DNA of 64,000 nucleotides, from positions 248,001-312,000 of the forward strand of contig NZ_JAATOV010000005.1 in the NCBI RefSeq assembly GCF_011806425.1, in the 5' to 3' direction. Both the position numbers and the translations under genes were made by a program. The notes under the pieces were generated by a model, which worked only from the letters and a program-made list of their open reading frames with translations, ran no database searches and was not told the DNA's origin. Positions 53,923-63,040 of the stretch are shown here, in pieces (the first letter of the stretch is position 1; every line of letters begins with the position of its first letter). This DNA is from Thalassospira lucentensis. Lineage in GTDB: Bacteria > Pseudomonadota > Alphaproteobacteria > Rhodospirillales > Thalassospiraceae.

Positions 53923-54909
53923 TCAGTTCATCCAATTGGCAATCATCTTATGCTGAACAGCGGCTTGTGATGCCACGCGGTAATAAGACAGCAATTCGCG
54001 CATAGGCGATGACATCCGATCAAAGCCGGAAATAAAGGCAACGATGACACCAATCGATGTTTGGCCCTGAATGACCAAATAGCCGCCTGCGACCAGAACG
54101 CAGATCGGTGCCAGCGCGTTTAGAAAGTTGATCAGCGCCTTCATGCCGAATTTCAGCAAAAACAGCTTCATGCGGTTATCAAACAGCATGCTAATGCCGC
54201 TATTGATGGTTTCGACCTGTTCATCGTTTTTCTCACCGGGGGATAGTTCGGACAGCTCGTCGCTCATGTCGCGCATTTTATTAACGCGCTTTTCGATCAG
54301 GGCGTTGATCTGCTTTTGAATGACCGGGACAAGGGCAACTTGCGGGATCAGGGCAATCACCCCGATCAGGCCAACCATTGGCTCAACGCTAAGCATATAG
54401 CCAAGCCCAAAGATCAGCATGCCGCTATTGACCACCGGCTGCGACAGCCCATCGCCCACAAACCCGCCCAGCTTTTCAATCTCCCCGCCGATGATCGATA
54501 CCGCACGGCCGTTGCTGGCATTGCTGTTTTTGCTGTTGTCGTCACCGGTATGGTTTTCGGCATGCAGGCGGGTCAGGTGCTTTCGGTTATGGGCAATGGC
54601 ACTTTCGCTCAGCCAGCCTTCATAAACCCGCAACAGGTATTTCAGGGCCCCTTGGCAAACCACCACGGCGACATAAATCACCGCCAATGTCGTCAGCAGT
54701 TCCAAATTCTGTGGTTTGATCGCGTCATCGACAAGGCGGCGCTGCAATTCAATTGGCGCAATGCTGAGCAACGCGACGATGATCGCAATCACACAAACCG
54801 CGACCTGATGCCAACCACTCATGCGCCAGACATACCGCCAAAGCGAGATGGCCGGGGTATCGTCGCCGGTGGGCTCGATGGTGCGCGGTTTGATTTTTAA
54901 TTTTGCCAT
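53923..54909 (-). CDS. Stand-alone ABC exporter transmembrane domain (no ATPase domain)
   Basis: 328 residues that match only the type-1 exporter membrane domain: a first helix at about 35-55, further helices near 75-95, 160-185, 190-210, 260-285 and 285-305, with long cytoplasmic arms between. It ends at QHKMIANWMN, the place where an ABC exporter would pass into its ATPase domain, but a stop and then a strong terminator follow. No Walker or LSGGQ motif exists in or next to it. Either its ATPase lies elsewhere or it has a non-transport role. Confidence 0.75.
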   Translation of the reverse strand: MAKLKIKPRTIEPTGDDTPAISLWRYVWRMSGWHQVAVCVIAIIVALLSIAPIELQRRLVDDAIKPQNLELLTTLAVIYVAVVVCQGALKYLLRVYEGWLSESAIAHNRKHLTRLHAENHTGDDNSKNSNASNGRAVSIIGGEIEKLGGFVGDGLSQPVVNSGMLIFGLGYMLSVEPMVGLIGVIALIPQVALVPVIQKQINALIEKRVNKMRDMSDELSELSPGEKNDEQVETINSGISMLFDNRMKLFLLKFGMKALINFLNALAPICVLVAGGYLVIQGQTSIGVIVAFISGFDRMSSPMRELLSYYRVASQAAVQHKMIANWMN

Positions 54910-55343
54910 GTCCGTTATCTCTTAAAAGCCAGCCAACCTGTTGCGCCCGATTACGGGTTTTTCTGTTTTATCGATGGGATGTTGTCTTTACGTTATTGAT
55001 AACACCGTTGGATTGGGAAACTACCCATCAATTACCCAAAATCGCGATTTTGCGTAGCCGGGCCGCACGCTGCGCGATGATGGCAAAGGTCGCCATTTCA
55101 CGTTTGTTATGACAAATGGCCGATTGGGCGCTGCGCCTAGACTTTAGTTCATCGCGACATCATGCCCAGGTCACTGATACCATTAACGTTAGGGAAAGCA
55201 GGGTTTTACGTCGGTTTTTAACATCACTTTGATCAGAGAAAAATAATTGGCATTCCAGTACCGAATAATGGTATTTGATGTTCTGGAACAGGTTCTTTGG
55301 GCGAAATGTGCGTAGCGCCATTCACAGCAGGGAAAAATGCAAC
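54910..55343. promoter_or_regulatory. Divergent control region between the ABC-domain gene and pccB
   Basis: This 434-base gap holds no gene. It contains a perfect 16-bp palindrome at 55037-55052 and the overlapping repeats ATGGC/GCCAT (55080-55096) and GCCATTT/AAATGGC (55092-55120). Promoters for both directions should lie here. Confidence 0.45.
55037..55052. promoter_or_regulatory. Perfect 16-bp palindrome, candidate operator upstream of pccB
   Basis: CAAAATCGCGATTTTG is fully symmetric, about 290 bases before pccB and about 130 from the ABC-domain gene. Which protein binds is unknown. Confidence 0.45.
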
Positions 55344-56876
55344 ATGCAAGATATTGTCGCCAAACTCGAAGCCAAGCGGGCCGAGGCCGCCATGGGCGGT
55401 GGGCAGCGCCGGATCGATAATCAGCACGCCAAAGGCAAACTCACCGCGCGTGAGCGGATTGACGTGCTGCTTGATCCCGGCTCTTTCGAAGAATGGGACA
55501 TGTTTGTCGAACATGATTGCGTTGATTTCGGCATGTCCGAAAACCGCATTCCCGGCGACGGTGTTGTGACCGGCCATGGCACGATCAATGGCCGATTGGT
55601 CTTTGTCTTCTCGCAGGATTTCACCGTGTTTGGTGGCGCGCTTTCGGGGGCGCATGCGCGCAAGATCGGCAAAATCATGGATCAGGCGATGAAGGTCGGC
55701 GCACCGGTGATTGGCATCAATGATTCCGGCGGTGCGCGCATCCAGGAAGGTGTCGAAAGCCTTGCCGGTTATGCTGATGTGTTCCAACGCAATGTCGAGG
55801 CATCCGGTGTGATCCCGCAGATTTCCCTGATCATGGGGCCATGCGCGGGTGGGGCGGTTTATAGCCCGGCCATGACCGACTTTATTTTCATGGTCAAGGA
55901 CAGCTCCTATATGTTCGTGACCGGGCCGGATGTTGTGAAAACCGTCACCCACGAAGAAGTCACCCATGAACAGCTTGGCGGGGCGACAACGCACACAAGT
56001 GTATCGGGTGTGGCTGATCTGGCGTTTGACAATGATGTGGATTTGCTGCTGCAAACGCGGCGTTTCATGGACTTCCTGCCGCTTTCAAACAAAGAAGATC
56101 CGCCCGCACGGCTGTGTGAAGACCCGATCAAACGCGATGATTTCTCGCTTGATACGCTGGTCCCTGAAAATCCCAACATGCCCTATGACATGAAGGAACT
56201 GATCACAAAGGTCGTCGACGAAGGCGATTTCTTTGAAATTCAGGAAGATTACGCCAAAAACATCATTATCGGCATGGCGCGCATGGATGGTCGCACGGTT
56301 GGCATCGTCGCCAATCAGCCGATGGTGCTGGCCGGCTGCCTTGATATCGATAGTTCAAAAAAGGCTGCCCGGTTTGTTCGGTTCTGCGATGCCTATAACA
56401 TTCCGATTGTCACCTTTGTGGATGTGCCGGGCTTTATGCCGGGTACCGCACAGGAATATGGCGGCATCATCAAACATGGTGCGAAACTGCTTTATGCCTA
56501 TGCCGAGGCCACCGTGCCGAAAGTCACTGTCATTACCCGCAAGGCATATGGCGGGGCGTATGACGTTATGGCATCCAAGCATCTGCGCGGTGATGTGAAC
56601 TATGCTTGGCCGACCGCCGAAATTGCCGTAATGGGCCCAAAAGGCGCGGTGGAAATTATCTTCCGTGCGGATATGGATGACCCGGCCAAAATCGAAGCGC
56701 GCACCGAAGAATATCGCGAAAAATTCGCCAACCCGTTTGTCGCGGGCCGCAAAGGGTTCATTGACGATGTCATCATGCCCCATGGTACGCGCCGCCGTGT
56801 ATGCAAATCACTGGCGATGCTGCGTAATAAAGACATCCAGAACCCGGAAAAGAAACACGGCAACATTCCGTTGTAA
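55344..56876 (+). CDS. pccB: Propionyl-CoA carboxylase beta subunit (carboxyltransferase)
   Basis: 510 residues from ATG 55344 ([15 protein letters not shown]); the frame opens 23 codons earlier. The crotonase-fold carboxyltransferase moves CO2 from biotin to the acyl-Co[22 protein letters not shown]-like start, the two oxyanion Gly pairs ([27 protein letters not shown] and [12 protein letters not shown]) and the later [11 protein letters not shown] block are clear. The second Asp-rich end ([17 protein letters not shown]) is complete. The alpha subunit follows after 29 bases. Confidence 0.93.
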   Translation: MQDIVAKLEAKRAEAAMGGGQRRIDNQHAKGKLTARERIDVLLDPGSFEEWDMFVEHDCVDFGMSENRIPGDGVVTGHGTINGRLVFVFSQDFTVFGGALSGAHARKIGKIMDQAMKVGAPVIGINDSGGARIQEGVESLAGYADVFQRNVEASGVIPQISLIMGPCAGGAVYSPAMTDFIFMVKDSSYMFVTGPDVVKTVTHEEVTHEQLGGATTHTSVSGVADLAFDNDVDLLLQTRRFMDFLPLSNKEDPPARLCEDPIKRDDFSLDTLVPENPNMPYDMKELITKVVDEGDFFEIQEDYAKNIIIGMARMDGRTVGIVANQPMVLAGCLDIDSSKKAARFVRFCDAYNIPIVTFVDVPGFMPGTAQEYGGIIKHGAKLLYAYAEATVPKVTVITRKAYGGAYDVMASKHLRGDVNYAWPTAEIAVMGPKGAVEIIFRADMDDPAKIEARTEEYREKFANPFVAGRKGFIDDVIMPHGTRRRVCKSLAMLRNKDIQNPEKKHGNIPL

Positions 56877-56905
56877 GCCGCCTCGTCATATTGGGAGACA
56901 GAATA

Positions 56906-58906
56906 ATGTTTAAGAAAATCCTGATTGCCAACCGCGGTGAAATTGCCTGCCGTGTGATCAAATCAGCCCGCAAAATGGGCATTAAAACCGTCGCAGTCTA
57001 TTCCGACGCCGATAAAAATGCCCTGCATGTTCAGATGGCCGACGAGGCGGTTCATATTGGACCGGCCCCGTCCAATCAGTCCTATCTGGTCATGGAAAAA
57101 ATCATCGATGCCTGCAAATCCACCGGGGCAGAGGCGGTCCATCCCGGCTATGGCTTCTTGTCGGAAAATCAGGCCTTTGCCAAGGAGCTGGACGCGGCAA
57201 ACATCGCCTTTATCGGCCCGCCAAATGGCGCGATTGCTGCCATGGGCGATAAAATTACCTCCAAAAAAATTGCGGCTGAAGCCGGTGTTTCGACCGTGCC
57301 GGGCTATATGGGGGTGATCAAGGACACCGACGAGGCGGTTAAAATCGCCAATGATGTCGGTTATCCGGTGATGCTTAAGGCCTCTGCTGGTGGTGGCGGC
57401 AAGGGCATGCGCATTGCGCATAATGATGACGAATGCCGCGAAGGCTTCGAACGTGCCACCTCTGAGGCCGCCAGTTCCTTTGGCGATGACCGTGTGTTTA
57501 TCGAGAAATTCGTCGTCGAACCGCGCCATATCGAAATTCAGGTGCTGGCCGATAAGCACGGCCATGCGATTTACCTTGGCGAACGCGAATGCTCCATCCA
57601 GCGTCGCCACCAAAAGGTCGTCGAAGAAGCCCCATCACCCTTTATCGATCCCGCCACGCGCAAAGCCATGGGCGAACAGGCCGTCGCGTTGGCACGTGCT
57701 GTCGAATATTGCTCGGCCGGGACGGTGGAATTCATCGTCGACAAGGACAAAAATTTCTACTTCTTGGAAATGAATACCCGGCTTCAGGTCGAACACCCGG
57801 TGACCGAACTTATCACCGGTCAGGACCTTGTCGAATGGATGATCAAGATCGCCGACGGCCAGGAACTGACACTTAAGCAAGATGACGTGACATTGACCGG
57901 CTGGGCGATGGAAACCCGCATCTATGCCGAAGATCCGTTTCGCGAATTCCTGCCCTCCACCGGGCGCTTGGTCCGTTATCAGCCACCGAGTGAAAGCACC
58001 TCTGTCCGTGTGGATACCGGCGTGTTTGAAGGCGGCGAAATTTCTATGTTTTACGACCCAATGGTCGCAAAGCTGGTGACATACGGCGAAACCCGTGATG
58101 ATGCCATTGGCGAAATGCGCGCCGCCTTGGATGCCTATTACATCCGCGGTATTTCACACAACATTCCGTTCTTGGCCGCTGTTATGGCCAACAAACGGTT
58201 CCAAGATGGTAACATCACCACCAACTTCATCGCCGAAGAATACCCCAATGGCTTCTCGGCCGATGATTTGCCCAACGATGATCCGGCAACCCTGATTGTG
58301 GTTGCTGCCTATATCAATCAGCGGATCGCCGAGCGTAATGCGGGCATTACCGGCCAAATCAGCGACCATCCGCTTGATGTTGCCGAAAGTTGGGTGGCGG
58401 TTTCGGGTGATGATCACACCGCCTTTGATATCGAGTTTGATGGTGTTAACGGCGATTACATTGTCGCGATCAATGATCGCAGCTACGGCGTGACATCGGA
58501 TTGGAAGATCGGTGATCCAATGTTTGCCGGTGAAATCGACGGCACACCGGTCTGTGTGCAGATCGACCACGAAGGGGTGGGTTATCGCCTGTCGGCCAAT
58601 GGCATTCAACGCAGTTTCAAGGTGCTGCTGCCCCGTGTGGCCGCCTTGCAAAAACTGATGCCGTTCAAGGCCCCGCCAGACATGTCCAACTTCCTGCAAT
58701 CACCTATGCCGGGCCTTTTGGTCAAGGTATCGGTCGAGGAAGGCCAAACCGTCCAGCCGGGCACAGAGCTTTGCATCCTTGAAGCCATGAAAATGGAAAA
58801 CGTACTCAAAGCCGAAAGCAAAGGTGTGGTCAAAAAAATCCACGCAGAGCAGGGTGCCAACCTGTCGGTCGATGCGATTATTATCGAGTTTGAAAAAGAA
58901 GAATAA
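56906..58906 (+). CDS. pccA: Propionyl-CoA carboxylase alpha subunit (biotin carboxylase + biotin carrier)
   Basis: 666 residues from ATG 56906, after GGGAGACAG. ATP-grasp biotin carboxylase (1-450): ILIANRGEIACRVI, the Gly-rich ATP loop ASAGGGGKGMR, ERECSIQRRHQKVVEEAPSP and the FLEMNTRLQVEHPVTE region. A BT linker domain (about 490-585) and the biotin carrier domain follow, with Lys629 in EAMKMEN as the biotinylated residue. With PccB it makes methylmalonyl-CoA from propionyl-CoA. Confidence 0.95.
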   Translation: MFKKILIANRGEIACRVIKSARKMGIKTVAVYSDADKNALHVQMADEAVHIGPAPSNQSYLVMEKIIDACKSTGAEAVHPGYGFLSENQAFAKELDAANIAFIGPPNGAIAAMGDKITSKKIAAEAGVSTVPGYMGVIKDTDEAVKIANDVGYPVMLKASAGGGGKGMRIAHNDDECREGFERATSEAASSFGDDRVFIEKFVVEPRHIEIQVLADKHGHAIYLGERECSIQRRHQKVVEEAPSPFIDPATRKAMGEQAVALARAVEYCSAGTVEFIVDKDKNFYFLEMNTRLQVEHPVTELITGQDLVEWMIKIADGQELTLKQDDVTLTGWAMETRIYAEDPFREFLPSTGRLVRYQPPSESTSVRVDTGVFEGGEISMFYDPMVAKLVTYGETRDDAIGEMRAALDAYYIRGISHNIPFLAAVMANKRFQDGNITTNFIAEEYPNGFSADDLPNDDPATLIVVAAYINQRIAERNAGITGQISDHPLDVAESWVAVSGDDHTAFDIEFDGVNGDYIVAINDRSYGVTSDWKIGDPMFAGEIDGTPVCVQIDHEGVGYRLSANGIQRSFKVLLPRVAALQKLMPFKAPPDMSNFLQSPMPGLLVKVSVEEGQTVQPGTELCILEAMKMENVLKAESKGVVKKIHAEQGANLSVDAIIIEFEKEE

Positions 58907-58938
58907 GCCAAACGATTGCGTAAACGGCTTGGTTTGAT

Positions 58939-58970
58939 AAAGGCGCTGGTTGTCATCAACCGGCGCCTTT
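58939..58970 (+). terminator. Terminator after pccA
   Basis: AAAGGCGCTGGTTG pairs with CAACCGGCGCCTTT (one U-G pair, loop TCAT), followed by AATTTT. Confidence 0.85.
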
Positions 58971-59142
58971 AATTTTCAACCAGTGCACATCGCCTGCGTT
59001 TCAACCCCTTTCACTCAGACCGGCGGCAACTTAAATACAAAAAACGGGTCTTTACCCGCGATTGGACGTGCCATATGGTCGCTGATCGAGGCTGTAGAGC
59101 TGTTATGTTCGGCCATCCAAGAACAAGAAACGAGGCGTATCT

Positions 59143-59892
59143 ATGTATAAACTGATTGCTTTTGACGGTGACGATACCCTTTGGCATAACGAGCCGCTTT
59201 TCCGTGAAGCCCATATTCAGTTGCGTGAACTTCTCAGCCACTATGTCGATGCCGATCAGGTGAATGATCGTCTTTATCAGGCGGAATTGGCCAATCTTTC
59301 GATCTATGGCTATGGGGTGACGGGCTTTACCCTGTCGATGATCGAAACCGCGATTGAGCTTTCTGATCGTAAAATCAGCGCCGAAGACATTCACAAACTT
59401 GCCGAAACCGGTAAGGCGATGTTGCGCGCGCCAACCCGGATTATTGAAGGGGCGGATAGCGTATTGCGACATTTCGCCAAACGAAATGATGCCAAGCTTG
59501 TGCTGATCACCAAGGGTGACTTGATTGCCCAGCAGCTTAAAATCGACCGGTCCGGGTTTGAGGATTTGTTTGATGGCATTGAGATTGTCTCAGAAAAAGA
59601 TCCGCTGACCTATCGCAACATCTTTGCGCGCTATGGCGTTGAACCCGAAGAAGCCGTAATGATCGGCAATTCGATGAAATCCGATATTCTGCCGGTCCTT
59701 GCGTGCGGTGGTTCTGCGATCCACATTCCCTATGAAATCACGTGGGTGCATGAAATGGTCGATCAGACCGAAATTGATAATGATGCCATTGTCACGGTCG
59801 AAACAATTGCCGATGTGCCCGATACGATCGCAAAACTTGAACAAGATGGCACCGTCAAAATCGGTGCGACCGGGAGCATGGAAAATGTCTGA
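59143..59892 (+). CDS. HAD family hydrolase
   Basis: 249 residues. Motif I FDGDDTLWHN with Asp8 and Asp10, motif II VLITKGD, motif III Lys in VSEKDPLTYR and motif IV IGNSMKSDILPVLACG. The VLITKGDLIAQQ and WHNEP features resemble a YjjG/5'-nucleotidase-like branch; the substrate is unknown. It overlaps the DUF1244 gene by 8 bases. Confidence 0.87.
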   Translation: MYKLIAFDGDDTLWHNEPLFREAHIQLRELLSHYVDADQVNDRLYQAELANLSIYGYGVTGFTLSMIETAIELSDRKISAEDIHKLAETGKAMLRAPTRIIEGADSVLRHFAKRNDAKLVLITKGDLIAQQLKIDRSGFEDLFDGIEIVSEKDPLTYRNIFARYGVEPEEAVMIGNSMKSDILPVLACGGSAIHIPYEITWVHEMVDQTEIDNDAIVTVETIADVPDTIAKLEQDGTVKIGATGSMENV

Positions 59893-60268
59893 TTGCGCGG
59901 GCTCTGAAATGTCGACAGCGGCATCCTTGGCCAATGGGCCTGCCGTCGACCTTGATCCGCAGACCAAGCTGGAACTCGAAGCTGCAGCCTTTCGCGGACT
60001 GGTTGGCCATCTTCAGGACCGCAAAGATGTGCAAAACATCGATTTGATGAACTTGGCCGGTTTTTGCCGTAACTGTCTGGCAAAATGGTATCTGGCTGCT
60101 GCCCGTGAAAAGGGTGTGGCAATGGATTATGATGGCGTACGCGAAGTCGTCTATGGCATGACCTATGATGCGTGGAAAGACAATCATCAGGCCCCAGCAT
60201 CCGAAGAACAGAAACAAAAGTTTCAGGACACCGCCCATCTGCACGCCAAAATTCCGGGTGCCAAGTAA
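59885..60268 (+). CDS. DUF1244 family protein
   Basis: 127 residues from ATG 59885; ATG 59909 is an alternative. The core is AAAFRGLVGHLQDRKDVQNIDLMNLAGFCRNCLAKWY, a strongly conserved DUF1244 signature with two Cys (FCRNC). The family is small, helical and widespread in alphaproteobacteria, with no defined function. It is translationally coupled to the HAD gene. Confidence 0.88.
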   Translation: MSDCAGSEMSTAASLANGPAVDLDPQTKLELEAAAFRGLVGHLQDRKDVQNIDLMNLAGFCRNCLAKWYLAAAREKGVAMDYDGVREVVYGMTYDAWKDNHQAPASEEQKQKFQDTAHLHAKIPGAK

Positions 60269-60358
60269 CGTTAAGGAACGCCCAATAACGCCAAGTAACA
60301 TTGCCGTCTAGAATAGCGGCATGAGGCCAGCCACATCTGCAAGCAGGAAGGTATTCCC

Positions 60359-60673
60359 ATGACCGACACACGCCCAGATCCGGCAACGGGATCAGGAAAC
60401 ATTGCCGTTCATGCCCGGATCGAAGGCCGGGTGCAGGGTGTTTGGTACCGTGCCTGGACGGTCGAGCAAGCGACCAAGCGCGGTTTGACCGGCTGGGTGC
60501 GCAACCGCAATGACGGCACGGTCGAAGCCGTGTTTTGCGGCCCGGTGGAGGCCGTGACCTCCATGATTACCGCCTGCCATGACGGCCCGACGCATGCCCG
60601 CGTTGATCGCATTCACGAAGAACCCGCCCTTGAAGACGGGTTTTCTGTGTTTGAAAAACGCCCAACGGCGTAG
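60359..60673 (+). CDS. acyP: Acylphosphatase
   Basis: 104 residues; ferredoxin-like fold. The catalytic Arg31 (GRVQGVWYRAW) and Asn49 (GWVRNRNDGTVEA) are in place. It hydrolyses acyl phosphates such as carbamoyl phosphate. Residues 1-15 are a short extension before the core. Confidence 0.93.
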   Translation: MTDTRPDPATGSGNIAVHARIEGRVQGVWYRAWTVEQATKRGLTGWVRNRNDGTVEAVFCGPVEAVTSMITACHDGPTHARVDRIHEEPALEDGFSVFEKRPTA

Positions 60674-61139
60674 GCACAGCACATCTAAACAAGCCTTGCG
60701 AAACGGGCCGCTTTATCTACCTTTGGCGTTATTATCACACCTGTCACAAAAGCATTTTTCGACATGTTTGTTGAAAAATGCTTTCTCTTTGCCGCAGTGC
60801 AATGGCATGCTGAAATACCAGACGATGATGACAAATACCCATAGAGATTATCTCAGCGATTTTTCGGGCAGGAAGAATGCCGCAGGCGATATGGTGTATC
60901 GTCAAGGCGTTCTGACGCCCTCCGATAAATCGCCGAGATAACCGGAACGGCGTCTTCCCAAGGTTTTCGGGGGGGGGGCATCGTAATCGCCTTCCGATGC
61001 CCTGCATCGCTGCGTCGATTGCTCTTAACCGAAAAGCTTGGGAAGACGTCTCTATGGGTATTTGTCATCATCGTCTGGTATCATCCTGTCTGTGTGGTCA
61101 GCATGCCATCAAACGGGAAATCAACAGGGAGACTAAAAA
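60674..61139. other. Intergenic region holding a nested inverted-repeat element
   Basis: These 466 bases separate acyP from the acid phosphatase. About 308 of them (60802-61109) form the repeat element described separately. The rest shows no gene. Open frames that cross the repeat are explained by its symmetry. Confidence 0.7.
60802..61109. repeat. 308-bp MITE-like or structured element with nested inverted repeats
   Basis: Outer arms ATGGCATGCTGA (60802-60813) and its exact complement (61098-61109); next, an exact 33-bp inverted repeat, 60815-60847 and 61049-61081. Inside are two more near-palindromic arms: 60848-60867 with 60922-60941 (18/20 pairs) and 60949-60970 with 61029-61050 (20/22 pairs). 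Each has its own inner hairpin (GGCGT/ACGCC at 60906-60919; GGGCATCG/CGATGCCC at 60976-61002). A run of ten G is at 60969-60978. The whole could fold as a three-way junction in DNA or RNA. Both 33-bp arms start an open frame MMTNTHRD. No transposase and no clear target duplication were seen. Confidence 0.7.
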
Positions 61140-61991
61140 ATGACATTTATCGCAAGATCATTTGGTGTGGCTGCCATCATGGCGACCAGCGCACTGTGTG
61201 CCTTTGGGGCGAATGCACAGGAACCCGCACAAAATGATGGCCTGAACGGCACGTTGTGGCTTCAAACTTCGGTGGAATACAAGGCAACCGCAATGTCGGT
61301 CTATGCCGGTGCGACCCGTTTGTTGCCTGCCGCCATTGGTGATCACAGCTGGACCGCAGCACTTGAGCAGGGCGGCAATTACAGCGCAAAGCCGCCAGCG
61401 GTTATTTTGGATGTCGATGAGACGGTTCTTGATAACTCTGCCTATCAGGCATGGGTTGTCGCCGAAAACACCCATTACAGTTCCAAAACCTGGGCGGCTT
61501 TCGTCCATGACACGGTTTCAACCCCGACCCCGGGGGCACTTGAATTCACCAAGGCCGCTGCCGAAAAGGGTGTTGAAGTGTTTTACGTGTCAAACCGCAA
61601 AGCACCAGAAGAAGAATCGACCATCGAAAACCTGAAAAAATTCGGCTTCCCTTACGCAGATGACAAGCACGTTATGCTGCGCGGCGAAGTCGAAGAATGG
61701 GGCTCAAACAAAACCCCGCGCCGTCAGGCGGTGTCCGATAATTACCGCGTTATCATGCAGTTTGGTGACAACCTTGGTGACTTCACTGACGAAGACGGCA
61801 CCCTCGCAGAACGTCTTGATGTCATGAACAAATACAACACCTACTGGGGTGAACGTTGGTTCATGCTGCCGAACCCAAGCTATGGCTCATGGGAAGCATC
61901 GGCCTTTGGCGGTGATTGGGGTAAATCGGGCGGCGAACGCCGTCAGGATAAGATCAACAGCATGGCACCATGGGCTGGCCCGGCTGAATAA
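61140..61991 (+). CDS. Exported HAD acid phosphatase / 5'-nucleotidase (e(P4)-like)
   Basis: 283 residues with a signal peptide (1-26, ANA before QEP) but no good lipobox, so probably soluble in the periplasm, unlike lipoprotein e(P4). Motif I is VILDVDETVLDNS with Asp91 and Asp93, motif II YVSNRK, and the later region GDNLGDFTDEDGTL carries the motif IV acidic residues. It probably releases phosphate from nucleotides or other esters outside the membrane. GGAGAC precedes the start. Confidence 0.9.
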   Translation: MTFIARSFGVAAIMATSALCAFGANAQEPAQNDGLNGTLWLQTSVEYKATAMSVYAGATRLLPAAIGDHSWTAALEQGGNYSAKPPAVILDVDETVLDNSAYQAWVVAENTHYSSKTWAAFVHDTVSTPTPGALEFTKAAAEKGVEVFYVSNRKAPEEESTIENLKKFGFPYADDKHVMLRGEVEEWGSNKTPRRQAVSDNYRVIMQFGDNLGDFTDEDGTLAERLDVMNKYNTYWGERWFMLPNPSYGSWEASAFGGDWGKSGGERRQDKINSMAPWAGPAE

Positions 61992-62018
61992 GCGATCTTT
62001 TAAAACACACTGATTTAT

Positions 62019-62050
62019 GGGGCGTCCGAGTTTTCGGGCGCCTCTTTTTT
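62019..62050 (+). terminator. Terminator after the acid phosphatase
   Basis: GGGGCGTCCGA pairs with TCGGGCGCCTC with wobbles around GTTT, followed by TTTTTT. Confidence 0.75.
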
Positions 62051-62199
62051 ATGGCGATATAGAGGGTTCATTTTCTGATTGAAAGGGTGCTAGGGTTTTA
62101 TCACCCCCACCCCCGTGCTGCTTTACGTCCCCCCGCGATTAAGCAAGGATGTTATGAAACAGACCGTCTCCACCAAACATCGCGATCAAATTCCGCCGC

Positions 62200-62949
62200 C
62201 TATTTCAAAACCCACGAAAAGGCGCGTTTAAGCTCGTTCACCGCATTTTGCGCATAACACTTCCCATGGGCCAGAACGACATATTCCGGGGTCCAGGCAA
62301 TCATGGTTTCAACCGCCTTGCGCAGCCCATCCTTATGCCCGGCAAAGGTCAGGCGCATGTCACGCGGGGTGCTGCCGTGTGGGGCCATGGTGCCAACCAT
62401 TTTCACCATAAATCGCCAGATGGGGCTTTTGATTTTCGGCGCTTCGAAATTTTCAATCAGATCGGTCAGGATCAGGGTTTTCGATGCTGTGTGGAAAAAC
62501 ACCGCTTCGTTCAAATAGCTGCCGCGTACCATAACCTGTTCGATTTCTGACGCCCATTCGGTTTCGGCTGTATCGGCAAGCTCCGCATCAAAGGAAACGG
62601 CAATACCAACCGATTTTGCGCGTTTGATCACACCCGGTGCACAGAAAGCCTTGGCATTTGGATATGCCTTTTGCCAGTCAGGTACGCTGGCGTAATGGAT
62701 GGTGTTGGGCGCAATCAAATAGGCAACCTCACCCAGTGCATCAATTTCGGCCTTAAGCACCTCATTTAGGCGAATGGGCGAATGCACAAACAGCTTGCCA
62801 TCTGCAAGGCGGATGACAGTCATGCGGGTTGGAAACGGCAATTTAAGCCCGGCATATTTAAAGCCGATCACCGGACCATCAAAGATCCAGATATCCTTGC
62901 CAATTGGTTTTGCCTGATCAAGCGGGGTGTAAGTATCAACTGTGAACAT
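62200..62949 (-). CDS. DUF4336 family protein
   Basis: 249 residues from ATG 62949 (MFTVDTYTPLDQAKPIGKDIW); no good Shine-Dalgarno. The order of segments (IWIFDGPVIGFKYAGLKLPFPTRMTVIRL, YLIAPNTIHYASVPDW, and AWTPEYVVLAHG) is that of DUF4336, a metallo-beta-lactamase-like fold in which several metal ligands are often missing. No HxHxDH motif is visible here, so hydrolase activity is not assured. Confidence 0.78.
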   Translation of the reverse strand: MFTVDTYTPLDQAKPIGKDIWIFDGPVIGFKYAGLKLPFPTRMTVIRLADGKLFVHSPIRLNEVLKAEIDALGEVAYLIAPNTIHYASVPDWQKAYPNAKAFCAPGVIKRAKSVGIAVSFDAELADTAETEWASEIEQVMVRGSYLNEAVFFHTASKTLILTDLIENFEAPKIKSPIWRFMVKMVGTMAPHGSTPRDMRLTFAGHKDGLRKAVETMIAWTPEYVVLAHGKCYAQNAVNELKRAFSWVLK

Positions 62950-63040
62950 GGGACGGTCTTTGATTTGGAAAGATGAGCCGGTGAGGAAGTGGCGAAGTGA
63001 CAAAAGTAGGTGGGCGGCAAAAGAAATGCGTCTGGCGACG

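Noticed and set aside
60579-60941. 120-codon frame crossing from acyP into the repeat element
   Set aside because: It overlaps acyP in another frame, has no ribosome site, and ends in the repeat.
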